From Psychromonas antarctica (GTDB lineage Bacteria > Pseudomonadota > Gammaproteobacteria > Enterobacterales > Psychromonadaceae), in assembly GCF_022267535.1 (NCBI RefSeq), contig NZ_JAHNZV010000004.1, positions 1-64,000 on the forward strand: a DNA stretch of 64,000 bases, read 5' to 3'. Below the pieces are notes generated by a model that was not told where the DNA came from, searched no databases, and saw only the letters and a list, made by a program, of their open reading frames with translations. Position 1 is the first letter of the stretch. Every line of letters starts with the position of its first letter. Position numbers and translations under genes: made by a program. This document shows positions 44,299 to 53,769 of this stretch, in pieces.

Positions 44299-45570
44299 TT
44301 AATCTGCTACACAGATCCGATTTTTACCGCTGTTTTTGGCGCGATAAAGCGCTTTATCTGCACGCGAAAAGAGCATGTCAAAATGACTATCAGAGGGTTT
44401 GAAAGTCGCAATACCAATGCTTATTGTAACCTGTACTTTATCGCCTTGAACACTTGTGATTATCTGTTTTTCTTGTAGTGAACGTATCCGCTCGGCTAAA
44501 ACCATCGCTTGCTTACTATTAGTTTCAGGTAAACAGATAGAAAACTCTTCGCCACCAGTACGCGATAAAATATCTTCACTGCGCACATTAGCGGCAAGAT
44601 TCGTACTTAGTGCAATTAAGACCTGATCACCAACGGGGTGGCCATAACTATCATTAACTAACTTAAAATTGTCGATATCAAGGGTTATGACTGCCATCGA
44701 CAACTTGTGCCGTTGGGCACGAAAATATTCTCGCTCAGCATGGTCGACAAAATAGCGACGGTTATTTAATTCAGTTAAGAAGTCGGTATTGGCTTGTTTT
44801 TGCAGCGCCTCTTTGAGTTTGTAAAATTCTGTCATATCAGTAGAAAAGCCAATAACCGCGGAGGTTGTATCATCTATTTGATAAGGTATTTTCACACTAT
44901 GATAGTAGTTAGTTATACCTTCTGCATTTATAAAACGCTCTTCAACGGTTTGCTTTTTTTGTGTATCCAGCACTTTTTGATCTGCGACCCAAAAACTATC
45001 CGCAACCTTTTGAGAAAATAGTTCGGTATCTTTTTTTCCTGATATTTGATCTGCTGGCAGGCCAATAAACTCCGCTGTTTTACGGTTCACATAGCGAAAA
45101 TTACGGGTGCTATCTTTCATATAAATATGTGCATCGACATTATCTAACACCGCATCCAATAAATGTTTTTGCTCTTTGATAATAATGTCCTGCTTTTTCT
45201 GATCGGTGATATCCGTAGAAATACCACACATGCCAATGACCTTACCTTGCTTATCATGTAATGGTTTTTTTATGGTTTTGAAAATACGATTTTCCGCAAG
45301 CCCCTTAACACCATTCAAATCCACAGTTTCAAGGGTAAGATTCTCCCTCATCACCTTTTGGTCGTTACGGCATAATTTATCAGTAGAGGTTAAATCAAAA
45401 AAATGGCCCGTCTTCTTGCCAATAACCTGATCGCAACGCTTATTGAATAGTTTCAGGAAAGGTTGGTTACAAAATGTGTAGCTCCCGTGCACATCTTTAG
45501 TATAAATATAGGCACCAACTTCATTTAATACACTTTGCAATGCATCTACTTTAAGCAGCAGTTTATCCAC
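44299..45570 (-). CDS. PAS-PAS-GGDEF diguanylate cyclase
   Basis: This soluble sensor enzyme makes cyclic di-GMP. The start is probably GTG 45570, with GAGGGG six bases upstream, giving 423 residues; an in-frame ATG at 45588 has no binding site. Two PAS domains (about 15-125 and 135-250; YIYTKDVHGSYTFCNQPF and HIYMKDSTRNFRYVNRKT) precede a GGDEF domain with the intact signature RTGGEEFSICLPE (about 350). The NVDAHIYMKD and STDMTE pieces are typical PAS/PAC boundaries. No membrane segment. The signal is unknown. Confidence 0.92.
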   Translation of the reverse strand: MDKLLLKVDALQSVLNEVGAYIYTKDVHGSYTFCNQPFLKLFNKRCDQVIGKKTGHFFDLTSTDKLCRNDQKVMRENLTLETVDLNGVKGLAENRIFKTIKKPLHDKQGKVIGMCGISTDITDQKKQDIIIKEQKHLLDAVLDNVDAHIYMKDSTRNFRYVNRKTAEFIGLPADQISGKKDTELFSQKVADSFWVADQKVLDTQKKQTVEERFINAEGITNYYHSVKIPYQIDDTTSAVIGFSTDMTEFYKLKEALQKQANTDFLTELNNRRYFVDHAEREYFRAQRHKLSMAVITLDIDNFKLVNDSYGHPVGDQVLIALSTNLAANVRSEDILSRTGGEEFSICLPETNSKQAMVLAERIRSLQEKQIITSVQGDKVQVTISIGIATFKPSDSHFDMLFSRADKALYRAKNSGKNRICVAD

Positions 45571-45808
45571 AATTAACCCCTCGGCCATTACTAATTATCG
45601 CCCAATATGGCTCTTAATCTAACGTTCTCATTAAATAAGCAAGTATTACGCCACATTCTATAATGTGTAAAACCCAGTTATTTTGTCAATTGCAAAGACA
45701 CGCCTTTAAAAATAGGGGATAATCCGCGACAAGTAAAAATTAGATGGGCAAATAGTATACGATATTAGCCTCTGATTGAACCAATTATTGCTTTAGGAAA
45801 CATTATTT

Positions 45809-46441
45809 ATGTCCCAAGTTGGCACGCTTTATATCGTATCGGCCCCAAGCGGCGCAGGAAAATCCAGCCTGATCAACGCCCTATTAACTGAACCAAGAGA
45901 TTGGAAAGTACAAGTTTCTGTTTCCCATACCACTCGCTCACCTAGAGTGGGAGAACAAGATGGTGAGCATTATCATTTTGTGGATGTAAATAAATTTAAG
46001 CAGTTAATTAAAGAAAATGCTTTTTTTGAATGGGCACTGGTATTTGGCAATTATTACGCTACCTCACGAATAGCTATTGAACAAGCATTAGCACAAGGAA
46101 TTGATATTTTTTTGGATATCGATTGGCAAGGCGCACGACAAGTACGGGAAATGATGCCCCAAGCAAAAAGTGTTTTTATTCTGCCACCTAGCCGCGCAGA
46201 ATTAGAAGCGCGCCTCAATAAACGCGGTCAGGATAGCCACGAGATTATCACTAAACGTATGGCAGAGGCACAATCTGAAATGTCACATTATGATGAGTAC
46301 GATTATCTAATTATTAATGATGACTTTGAGCGCGCTAAGCAGGAATTCTCAGCTATCGTTAAATCACAGCGGAATAAGCTCGCAAAACAAGCAATTAAGT
46401 ATCAAGTAACCATTAATGAGCTGCTACAACAACAATCTTAA
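45809..46441 (+). CDS. gmk: Guanylate kinase
   Basis: This enzyme phosphorylates GMP to GDP, essential for GTP supply and cyclic di-GMP/ppGpp turnover. The 210-residue product has P-loop [15 protein letters not shown] (residues 11-25) and the GMP-binding [20 protein letters not shown] segment, and is of family length. An AGGAAAC binding site precedes the ATG. rpoZ follows 81 bases downstream, the conserved gammaproteobacterial order. Confidence 0.98.
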   Translation: MSQVGTLYIVSAPSGAGKSSLINALLTEPRDWKVQVSVSHTTRSPRVGEQDGEHYHFVDVNKFKQLIKENAFFEWALVFGNYYATSRIAIEQALAQGIDIFLDIDWQGARQVREMMPQAKSVFILPPSRAELEARLNKRGQDSHEIITKRMAEAQSEMSHYDEYDYLIINDDFERAKQEFSAIVKSQRNKLAKQAIKYQVTINELLQQQS

Positions 46442-46522
46442 AACGAAGTTGCTGGATCAAATCACATTTAACGCATATAATTAGCACCCTTTTTTGTGTA
46501 ATTAATTTTTTGGAGTTCAACA

Positions 46523-46798
46523 ATGGCACGTGTAACCGTTGAAGATGCAGTAAATGTAGTTGGTAACCGTTTTGATCTTATCTTAATGGCATCTCGTCGA
46601 GCTCGCCAGCTTGCTACTCAAGGTAAAACACCTTTAGTTGAGCCAGAGAACGATAAACCTACTGTTATCGCGTTGCGTGAAATTGAACTGAATCTCATTA
46701 CTAATGAGTTAATGGATATTCAAGATCGTCAAGAGAAGAATGAGAAACACGCGGCTGAATTAGCCGCAGTGGCAGCCATTGCTGAAGGTCGTGGTTAA
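46523..46798 (+). CDS. rpoZ: DNA-directed RNA polymerase subunit omega
   Basis: The 91-residue omega subunit assists RNA polymerase assembly and forms part of a ppGpp site. It starts [19 protein letters not shown] and contains [17 protein letters not shown]. It follows gmk and ends just before a terminator. spoT, which often comes next in enterobacteria, is not here. Confidence 0.98.
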   Translation: MARVTVEDAVNVVGNRFDLILMASRRARQLATQGKTPLVEPENDKPTVIALREIELNLITNELMDIQDRQEKNEKHAAELAAVAAIAEGRG

Positions 46799-46828
46799 TA
46801 ATATAAACCGAGCGGCTTAAAAATTATA

Positions 46829-46864
46829 AAAAACGCCGAACATGCAGATGTCCGGCGTTTTTTT
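46829..46864 (+). terminator. Terminator of gmk-rpoZ
   Basis: ACGCCG-ACAT pairs with ATGT-CGGCGT across a GCAG loop, with one mismatch, followed by a run of T. Confidence 0.85.
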
Positions 46865-46892
46865 ATATTCAATAAATAGGGATCTATCTGTT

Positions 46893-47873
46893 GTGATAAC
46901 GTTATTACTACCCACTCTGGCGATAATTAGCGGTTTCGCGCTGCTCATTTGGAGTGCCGATAAATTTGTTTTAGGCGCATCCAATACGGCCCGTAGTTTT
47001 TCTATTTCACCTTTGATTGTCGGTGTCGTAATAGTAGGCTTAGGCACTTCTGCGCCAGAGATGCTAGTTTCGGCTATCGCAGCGGCACAAGGTAAAACAG
47101 GCCTTTCTATCGGTAATGCCCTCGGTTCAAATATCACTAATATTGGCTTAATGTTAGGACTAACCGCACTCTTTTACCCGCTGCACATCCACTCCAAGCT
47201 GATAAAACGTGAGATGCCAGTATTGCTCGCGATTATGGCCATTAGCCTATTTCTATTATGGGATCAGTATCTTAGCTTTTTTGACGGGCTGATATTAATC
47301 TCCATGATGTTTGCCATGTTGATTTACACTGTTTATGAAGCAAAAAGTCATGGCGATGATAAACTATCGCAAGAGAGACTCGATGAGCTGCCCGAAGAAG
47401 TAAGCAAGAAAGAGGCTATAAAATGGCTAATACTGGGTATTGTGCTATTAATCGCCTCCTCTCGTATTTTGGTGTGGGGTGCAGTTGAAATTGCTGAATA
47501 TTTTGCCGTTAGTGATCTTATCATTGGCCTAACTATTGTCGCTATCGGCACCAGTCTACCAGAACTAGCAGCCACCATTACAGCTGCCCGTAAGAAAGAG
47601 TTTGATCTAGCAGTCGGTAATATTATCGGCTCTAATATCTTTAATCTATTAGGCGTAATGGCCCTGCCGGGTTTAATTAAACCTGGCGGCTTTGAACCAG
47701 AAGTCTTAACCCGTGATTATCCAGTAATGATAGCGTTAACCATTGCATTAATCATTTTTTCTATTTCATGGCGCAAAGGAAAAACAGGTGTATTAGGACG
47801 CGTAGAAGGTGCTCTTTTATTAGCGGGTTACTTTGCTTATATGCTGTGGTTATTTAAAGATATGCACGTTTAA
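46893..47873 (+). CDS. yrbG: Calcium/sodium antiporter (CaCA family, YrbG-like)
   Basis: This inner-membrane cation antiporter has two repeated five-helix halves. From GTG 46893 (AGGGA upstream) it is 326 residues, matching E. coli YrbG (325). An in-frame ATG at 46842 would begin inside the rpoZ terminator and is rejected. The two alpha-repeat signatures GLGTSAPEMLVS-AAAQGK-LSIGNALGSNI and AIGTSLPELAATITAARK...VGNIIGSNIFN are complete. A cytoplasmic acidic loop joins the halves. Single gene with terminator. Confidence 0.93.
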   Translation: MITLLLPTLAIISGFALLIWSADKFVLGASNTARSFSISPLIVGVVIVGLGTSAPEMLVSAIAAAQGKTGLSIGNALGSNITNIGLMLGLTALFYPLHIHSKLIKREMPVLLAIMAISLFLLWDQYLSFFDGLILISMMFAMLIYTVYEAKSHGDDKLSQERLDELPEEVSKKEAIKWLILGIVLLIASSRILVWGAVEIAEYFAVSDLIIGLTIVAIGTSLPELAATITAARKKEFDLAVGNIIGSNIFNLLGVMALPGLIKPGGFEPEVLTRDYPVMIALTIALIIFSISWRKGKTGVLGRVEGALLLAGYFAYMLWLFKDMHV

Positions 47874-47913
47874 AGAATAAATATTTAAAAGCTAGAAAAC
47901 TGAAAGCTCAACA

Positions 47914-47950
47914 AAAAAGGCGCTAAGGTTAATCACCTGAACGCCTTTTT
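47914..47950 (+). terminator. Terminator after the antiporter gene
   Basis: AAAAAGGCG pairs with CGCCTTTTT, with an inner AGGT/ACCT stem. T run on the plus strand and A run on the other, so it may work in both directions. Confidence 0.8.
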
Positions 47951-47973
47951 AGATTATTTATAAGGAGTTGCTA

Positions 47974-48123
47974 TCACTTTGCTACTCTAACTGTTAATTC
48001 AATGTCTTGTGCTTGATTGAATAAAGCAGGCCGTTCTGCTTTCGGTGTTGAAAACTAGTAACCGAAACCCATGAAAAACACGCCACTCACTAGATTTCCT
48101 AATGACACCCACAATAAGTTAAC
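47974..48123 (-). pseudogene. Formate/nitrite-transporter (FNT) C-terminal remnant
   Basis: The minus strand from 48123 encodes VNLLWVSLGNLVSGVFFMGF then GY, an in-frame TAG (48055-48057), then FSTPKAERPALFNQAQDIEL...VAK and a stop at 47974. NL..V.LGN...G..F.G.GYW is the last membrane helix of FocA/NirC-type channels; the amber codon replaces the expected Trp. A stop lies directly before the fragment, so only the 3' end survives. The rest of the gap up to 48285 is AT-rich with nothing recognisable. Confidence 0.6.
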
Positions 48124-48285
48124 TTAAAAGCAGATTAAATATATTCTCAAAAAACTAACTAGGAAAACTTTATTAAAATTAATAACATACCGAACAAAAG
48201 CTAAAAATTTTATTAACTATAGCCTTGTTATTAAAGTAGTAATATAAATATTAAGAGCAAACTAATAACGAAGAGGAAGTTGGTT

Positions 48286-48759
48286 ATGCCTGAAGAGGGT
48301 TGCAACATATTAATCAGTGCCTGTTTATTAGGTGAACGGGTTCGTTATGATGCTCAAATAAACAAACTTAAGCATTGCATGATTGATAACTGGTTAGCAC
48401 AAGGTTGCCTATTAAGCTGCTGTCCTGAAGTATGCGGCGGTTTAGCGACACCGCGCCCGGCAGCTGAAATCCAGAAGGATGGTTCGATTAAAACAGAAGC
48501 GGGTGAAGATGTCAGTGGCGCATTTAAAAAGGGCGCGCTAAAAACGCTGCAGCTCGCTTTAGAAAATAATATTAAGATCGCAATCTTAACAGAAAAAAGC
48601 CCCTCATGCGGCAGCTCACAAATTTATAATGGCCGCTTTGAACGCCGATTAATCAACGGGAAGGGGTTAACTACGCAATTATTAGAAGCGCACGGTATTA
48701 AGGTTTTTAACCAATTTCAGTTAGCCCAGATTCCAACTTATTTAAATAGCCTGAAATAA
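48286..48759 (+). CDS. DUF523 family protein
   Basis: The 157-residue product starts at ATG 48286 (AGAGGAAG seven bases upstream; a TTG at 48280 is in frame). It has the typical ISACLLGERVRYDA start, a CCPEVCGGLATPR motif and EKSPSCGS, giving conserved cysteines that may bind a metal or an iron-sulfur centre. In other bacteria DUF523 is found alone or fused to DUF1722. Function unknown. Single gene. Confidence 0.88.
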   Translation: MPEEGCNILISACLLGERVRYDAQINKLKHCMIDNWLAQGCLLSCCPEVCGGLATPRPAAEIQKDGSIKTEAGEDVSGAFKKGALKTLQLALENNIKIAILTEKSPSCGSSQIYNGRFERRLINGKGLTTQLLEAHGIKVFNQFQLAQIPTYLNSLK

Positions 48760-48912
48760 ACCTAGTTTAAAGCGATAGTTCTCTCTTCCGCGTTAATGTT
48801 GTAGATTATATTTATATACACAATTAACATAGGCGCGATAAAAATATATTACTGCCGAGATACGCTAATAGCTTATAGGTATAATAACTAGTTTACTCGA
48901 AGGATCACTGCA

Positions 48913-49887
48913 ATGCTTCCCATGTGCCCATTTCTCAATACTACAAATGCAATGATTAATTTTAAGCTTGCAGCGATAATAACTCTGCTAGTTATCTGTT
49001 TTATGCCCCATAACTTATCCGCGCAAGAAGCCTCAAATAAGACAATAGGAAAAACATTAGTCATTGGTAAAGTAAGTGGATCGCCCAAAAAACATCTTAA
49101 ATCCCTAAAATTGCTGGCTAATTACCTTGTTTCTCATATGCAGGATCTTGGTTATACAAAAGGCAAGGTATTACTTTCTCGCAGCGAACAAGAGCTCGCC
49201 AGACACTTACAGCAAGGTGAGATTGATCTCGTGACTGAAACGCCATTTTCAACCATGTATCTTCTAGCAGAGGCGGGGGTAGAGCCTATTTTGCGTAAAT
49301 GGAAAAAAGGCATAGCAGAATATCATTCAGTTATTTTTGTACGTAAGGATAGCGGTATTAATAGGTTGCAAGATTTAAAAGGGAAAACTATCGCATTTGA
49401 GGATCCTAATTCCACAGTTGCATACTATATACCCGCCTATGATCTGATTACGGCAGGACTAAATTTAGAGCAGCTTAACTCACCACGGGAAAAAGCAAAA
49501 ACAGATTTTGCCGGTTATATTTTCTCTCAGCAGGTGATTAACACCTCGCTTTGGGTGCATAAAGGGCGTGTTAATGCAGGGGCAATGAGTAATCTAGATT
49601 GGCAAAAAAATGACCGAATGCCTGACAGTTTTCACCCTGATTTAAAAATAATTCATAGAAGCATCTCTATTCCGCGAGCCATAGAAGTACTCCGTAAGGG
49701 GTTACCCTTTGCGGTCAAAGCGCGCATAAAAATTCTGATGCTTAATATTGATAAAGATCCTGATGCCGATGAGATCCTCAGAAGCTATCAACAAACCCGA
49801 AATTTCGATGAATTAAACGGACAAACATTAAGCCGCTCGAATAAAGTTGATAAGCGACTAAACATAGTCGATGAAGCGACCCAGTAA
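48913..49887 (+). CDS. PhnD-like periplasmic binding protein
   Basis: This is a phosphate/phosphonate-type (PhnD/SBP) solute-binding protein of 324 residues, with a signal sequence ending near MPHNLSAQ (about residue 37). ATG 48913 has an AAGGATC binding site; ATG 48952 is an alternative. The QQGEIDLVTETPFSTMYLL and DLKGKTIAFEDPNSTVAYYI segments are typical of the fold. No ABC permease or ATPase is nearby. Instead its stop overlaps the start of a membrane GGDEF protein (TAATG), suggesting that it is the ligand sensor for that enzyme. Confidence 0.85.
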   Translation: MLPMCPFLNTTNAMINFKLAAIITLLVICFMPHNLSAQEASNKTIGKTLVIGKVSGSPKKHLKSLKLLANYLVSHMQDLGYTKGKVLLSRSEQELARHLQQGEIDLVTETPFSTMYLLAEAGVEPILRKWKKGIAEYHSVIFVRKDSGINRLQDLKGKTIAFEDPNSTVAYYIPAYDLITAGLNLEQLNSPREKAKTDFAGYIFSQQVINTSLWVHKGRVNAGAMSNLDWQKNDRMPDSFHPDLKIIHRSISIPRAIEVLRKGLPFAVKARIKILMLNIDKDPDADEILRSYQQTRNFDELNGQTLSRSNKVDKRLNIVDEATQ

Positions 49888-51245
49888 TGCGCCTTAGAAC
49901 ACAATATTCAATCGCTATGGTGCTTCTTATCGGCATAGCCGTCACTTTCATGTCTGCTATTTTATTTTACCAGTTTAGTAAAAACGCCAGAGTTCAACAG
50001 ACAGTCAGTACCGAAGCTATCTCTGACGCAATCATCCTGCAAATAATGAAGCGCGGCGAATTTATGACCAATTCTTTTTCGCGTTATCTTGTCGATGATA
50101 TTTACTATGAAAATCAAGCTAAAATAACACAAGCGCTACAGTCAAGTTTGACACAACAAGATCTCTTGTTTATTGAAATTTTTGATCCTAAGGGCTATAT
50201 CATCAATGATGGCAGTGTTGAGTTATGGGCGTTTGGCAATCAGGTTAACGATCCACAGATGCTCAATGCGATTCGAAAATCAGATAATATATATACACGT
50301 ATTGAAGCGGATAAAGTGATCTTTGCACGCAGCATTAAAATTGACGACGAGGTTATCGCTGGGATCCATCTGGGTTTCTCTTTACTGTATATCCAAAAGG
50401 ATATATCAAAGATGGAAAAGACCTTACAAAAGGAATTAACTGAGCTTAGTGAAAGGGATTTTCAAAAAAATATTTTCATCGTCATTGTCGCTTCCTTGCT
50501 GCTACTGATTGTCGGCATAATAATGGCAATATTCACCGCCAATAAATTAACACAGCCAATTCATCAACTTGCTCTGCATGCGCGAAAAGCAGGCAAGGGG
50601 GATCACCTGAATAGAATTGAGCTTAACCGCTCCGATGAGCTAGGCCAACTGGCCGCCATCTTTAATAAAATGAATCGTCGTTTACTTAAAAATAAAAAAG
50701 AAATCCATTATCAAGCTTTTCACGATCACCTGACCGGGCTCGCCAATCGGAATATGTTTAACAAATATATTAATGAGACCCTGCAACAAGCCGCAAATCA
50801 GAAAAAACAAGTGACGGTCTTGTTTTTAGATCTAGATGGTTTTAAAGCGATTAATGATACGTTTGGCCATGAAGTTGGTGATAAGCTGCTGATTGTTATA
50901 GCTGAGCGCTTTAACGCCGTGATTCGTAAACAAGATAGTATCAAGTTCGCAGAGCTGCCCAACAATATGCTGGTTTCACGTATTGGCGGTGATGAATTTA
51001 CCATAGTATTGCAGGACATTGGAGAAAAACAGATTGTCTCGCAGATTGCCAGCCGCATTATACGGTCAATCGCTTCTCCAATAGAGTTAAGTGGAGAACA
51101 GCTGAATATTGGTGTCAGTATTGGTATTAGTATCTAGCCGGAAGATGGCGGTGATGTCGATACTTTGATTAAAAATGCAGACAGTGCAATGTATCAAGCA
51201 AAAAATAAAGGCAAAGGATGTTATGCCTTTTTTAAGCAAACTTAA
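49887..51245 (+). pseudogene. HAMP-GGDEF diguanylate cyclase interrupted by an amber codon
   Basis: The first frame gives 416 residues: membrane segment (about 8-28), periplasmic sensor, second membrane segment (about 192-215), HAMP, and a GGDEF domain with intact signature RIGGDEFTI (about 369). It stops at TAG 51135-51137 after IGISI. The same frame then continues PEDGGDVDTLIKNADSAMYQ AKNKGKG to a TAA at 51243, exactly the expected end of a GGDEF domain. The stop therefore replaces one codon, most likely Tyr of the common SIGISIYPEDG. Either the gene is a recent pseudogene or the amber is suppressed. It is coupled to the PhnD-like gene. Confidence 0.85.
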
Positions 51246-52048
51246 TCATAACTCTTGTACGGATCGATGCCCATAAGATCGCCATGAATAAACTGATAAT
51301 CCAGCAAACGTTTTAATTTTTTATTACAAATGACTTTGTGCAGCACCTTAGTTTGGGTGTTTAATTTCGGCTTATCCAGACCTAATGCCAAAGCATTATA
51401 TGTATAAAAAGTCGCTTTACTGGGATGCGTATCCGCGCAGCCATTTAACGTTTCTCCCCAGCATCTATTTTTAATAATCAGCCCGATAATGGCCAAACAA
51501 TCATCAAGATGAATAAGATTTGCGGGGGCATTAGGAAAACCAATCACTTTATCAGTTTGCTTGGTCGCAATAAAAAATCGCCCCGGATGTCGTTTACCAC
51601 CGATCAAGCCAGCAAAGCGTAAAAGCGTGGTTTGAAAATGTCTGTTATTTTGCAACAAAGATTCAATCATTAACAATGGATGGGTGGACTGCTGTAAATT
51701 GTCGGACTCTTTGCAAGGCAAGGTTTGCTCAGGGTAAACGGATGTTGAACTAATAAATAAAACCTGTTTAACCGCTGATATTTCAATCTCTGCAATCAAG
51801 TTTTTAAATGCGGCAATATTTTTGCTGGTGATATTAATTATCAATATATCAGACAGTAAAAAGTCTTGTATATTATCAGGCAAATTTTCAATATCGATTT
51901 GAAAAGGTTGTAAACCAGCCTCAGCCAAGCATCGCATTTTGCCTGCACTGCGGGTTGAAATTTTAACTACCGCAAACTCAGCCGACAATCTTTGTGCGAC
52001 AGGTAAGCCCAACCAACCACTGCCTAAGATACTGATGCTGTTATTCAT
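51242..52048 (-). CDS. NAD(P)-binding epimerase/dehydratase-like protein (YeeZ type)
   Basis: The 268-residue extended-SDR-like protein has the N-terminal nucleotide-binding motif ILGSGWLGLPVAQRL and an active-site-like SSTSVYP segment, where S/Y is usual. Length and layout resemble E. coli YeeZ, whose reaction is unknown. It converges on the diguanylate cyclase, the two genes ending within a few bases of each other. The small DUF1289 gene lies 19 bp upstream on the same strand. Confidence 0.8.
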   Translation of the reverse strand: MNNSISILGSGWLGLPVAQRLSAEFAVVKISTRSAGKMRCLAEAGLQPFQIDIENLPDNIQDFLLSDILIINITSKNIAAFKNLIAEIEISAVKQVLFISSTSVYPEQTLPCKESDNLQQSTHPLLMIESLLQNNRHFQTTLLRFAGLIGGKRHPGRFFIATKQTDKVIGFPNAPANLIHLDDCLAIIGLIIKNRCWGETLNGCADTHPSKATFYTYNALALGLDKPKLNTQTKVLHKVICNKKLKRLLDYQFIHGDLMGIDPYKSYD

Positions 52049-52067
52049 CTTTCACCCCAATAGGTTA

Positions 52068-52283
52068 TTATTTAGCGTTTAAATCGGCTAGAGCCTGCCA
52101 TTTATTCTGTGCCGATAACTGCGCGTTGTGACGTGTTTCGGTTAAAGTTAAGATCGCACTTTTTTGCGCGTCAGAAGAGTCCTGCCACTGCAATATTTCC
52201 GTTAGACTACGCCAACAACCAATACAGATATCGTTATTATTCAGGCAACAGTTACGTATGCAGGGAGAATCCACTTTAGTCAT
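52068..52283 (-). CDS. DUF1289 family protein
   Basis: The 71-residue protein has the DUF1289 cysteine pattern SPCIRNCCLNNNDICIGCWR followed by SLTEILQW, a likely small metal site. The binding site GAGG lies just before ATG 52283. It is probably cotranscribed with the YeeZ-like gene. Function unknown. Confidence 0.88.
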   Translation of the reverse strand: MTKVDSPCIRNCCLNNNDICIGCWRSLTEILQWQDSSDAQKSAILTLTETRHNAQLSAQNKWQALADLNAK

Positions 52284-52411
52284 TAGTACCTCTATAAATG
52301 GCTGGGATGAGGTTTAATTGGTCGACCTATTGCTATTGCCTTTAATGATAACAAAGATTACGTTAAACTCCTTTTAAATTAACAAACTGATAACAAAAGA
52401 AGAGGTTTTCC

Positions 52412-52768
52412 ATGTTTATTATTCGTTGGCTGTTAGGCCGTATCATTTTATTACTTAATTTTATCTTTAGCCCGAAAAAACTAAAGCGCACAGAATCAGC
52501 ACAAGCAGAGATAGATCTGCAAACAAAATCACTGCAGCTCTATCAATATCAAGCCTGTCCTTTTTGTGTCAAAGTACGCAGATCATTGCGTCGTCAGGGG
52601 CTAAACATTGTCATCGTCGATGCCAAGCAGGCTGATAATAAAAAGGTATTGCAGAGCCAAGCGGGAAAAATACAAGTGCCCTGCTTACGCATAGAGGAAA
52701 ACAATAAGGTCACTTGGCTCTATGAGTCATCGGCAATTATCGATTATTTAACTAATCGTTTTGCTTAA
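52412..52768 (+). CDS. Membrane-anchored glutaredoxin-like protein
   Basis: The 118-residue protein has one N-terminal hydrophobic segment (about 2-20) and a glutaredoxin fold with the dithiol CPFC (about residues 50-53), the cis-Pro loop QVPCLRI and a WLYESSAIIDYL C-terminal helix. It may reduce disulfides or serve as a glutathione-linked reductase at the membrane. An AGAAGAGG binding site is upstream. Single gene. Confidence 0.88.
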   Translation: MFIIRWLLGRIILLLNFIFSPKKLKRTESAQAEIDLQTKSLQLYQYQACPFCVKVRRSLRRQGLNIVIVDAKQADNKKVLQSQAGKIQVPCLRIEENNKVTWLYESSAIIDYLTNRFA

Positions 52769-52821
52769 GCAATACCGGTCAAGAACCCAATTAGCGGAAA
52801 TCAACAGAGATAGCGGTAAAA

Positions 52822-53340
52822 CTAATGCCGCCCTTTAATCATCCCTCGCAGGTAACGCTTGCCAGTTATTTTGGACATCACAATAACCGCTATCACATGG
52901 TAAATTACCGCAATAAAAGTCATATTAACAGCAAACTCATGTACTTCTTTTACCCAATCTTCACCCCATAACAGATCTGTTCCCATCGCCCAACCGCTTA
53001 AACAGATAAGTAGTAGACTGCCCCATAAAAACCAAACCATTAAGGCTCCCGCAGGATTGTGACCATCATGATTATCTTGCTTAGTTTTACGTAGTTCTTT
53101 TAGATGGGTTATAGCAGCTGGAAATGAAGGTAAAAAACGTGTTAACCGAGCTGGAGACTGAACAACACATCCCCATAATAAGCGTATTACGATCAAGCCA
53201 AGCAGGGTATAACCAACCCATTGATGAATATCACTACCTTCTTCAGTGAACAGATAATTACTAAAAAAGAGTGCTGCGACTCCCCAATGAGTGAAGCGCA
53301 CCAGCAAGTCCCATCCAGATTGTTTCACTAATTGTTTCAT
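52822..53340 (-). CDS. Cytochrome b561 family protein
   Basis: The 172-residue membrane di-haem cytochrome has four hydrophobic segments with His ligands in RFTHWGVAALFF, DIHQWVGY, VHEFAVN and VIYHVIAVI. It is likely to move electrons between quinones and periplasmic acceptors. Its start overlaps by one base the stop of the PepSY gene, a common pairing with b561-type cytochromes. Confidence 0.9.
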   Translation of the reverse strand: MKQLVKQSGWDLLVRFTHWGVAALFFSNYLFTEEGSDIHQWVGYTLLGLIVIRLLWGCVVQSPARLTRFLPSFPAAITHLKELRKTKQDNHDGHNPAGALMVWFLWGSLLLICLSGWAMGTDLLWGEDWVKEVHEFAVNMTFIAVIYHVIAVIVMSKITGKRYLRGMIKGRH

Positions 53341-53606
53341 TACTCTCTCTCTTCTTTAATTACACTCATATCGGTCGGATTAAAGTAAATTTCAACCCGT
53401 TTGCCATTACTGTCATGGCCATATAACTCATAACAGTTAGTCGACGTTTTTTTAAATTTTTTGATAGTATAACCTTGATCGACTATTTGTTGTTTGGCCG
53501 TTGCAAATGGCATCCACTGTGTTTCTGGCATTTGTGTACATTGTGGATCGGCATAACTGTAAGAGGCGATAAAAAGTAGTGGTAATAACAATAATTTTTT
53601 TGACAT
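53340..53606 (-). CDS. Small periplasmic PepSY-like protein
   Basis: The start is ATG 53606 (GGAG seven bases upstream), giving 88 residues with a signal peptide (cleavage near SYADPQC). The mature part has MPFATAKQQIVDQGYTIKKF and KRVEIYFNPTDMSVIKEER, a PepSY-type fold. The TAATG overlap with the cytochrome b561 gene makes the pair a unit. It probably modulates the cytochrome; this is inferred. Confidence 0.82.
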   Translation of the reverse strand: MSKKLLLLPLLFIASYSYADPQCTQMPETQWMPFATAKQQIVDQGYTIKKFKKTSTNCYELYGHDSNGKRVEIYFNPTDMSVIKEERE

Positions 53607-53769
53607 GGTAGGCTCCAAACTCTGTAATAGGGTTAACAAGTTGTTAACGTTGTCTATTATCAGCGTTATTTCTTAACAGAAGCTTAAATAAAATCCACTT
53701 CCAGTTTATTTCTCACTGCCAAGCGGTATTATTGTGCTTAATCTATTTCCTATTATTTCCCACTGCGCA

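Noticed and set aside
46842-46892. Longer N-terminus of the Ca/Na antiporter (ATG 46842)
   Set aside because: It would begin inside the gmk-rpoZ terminator; the GTG at 46893 gives the family length.
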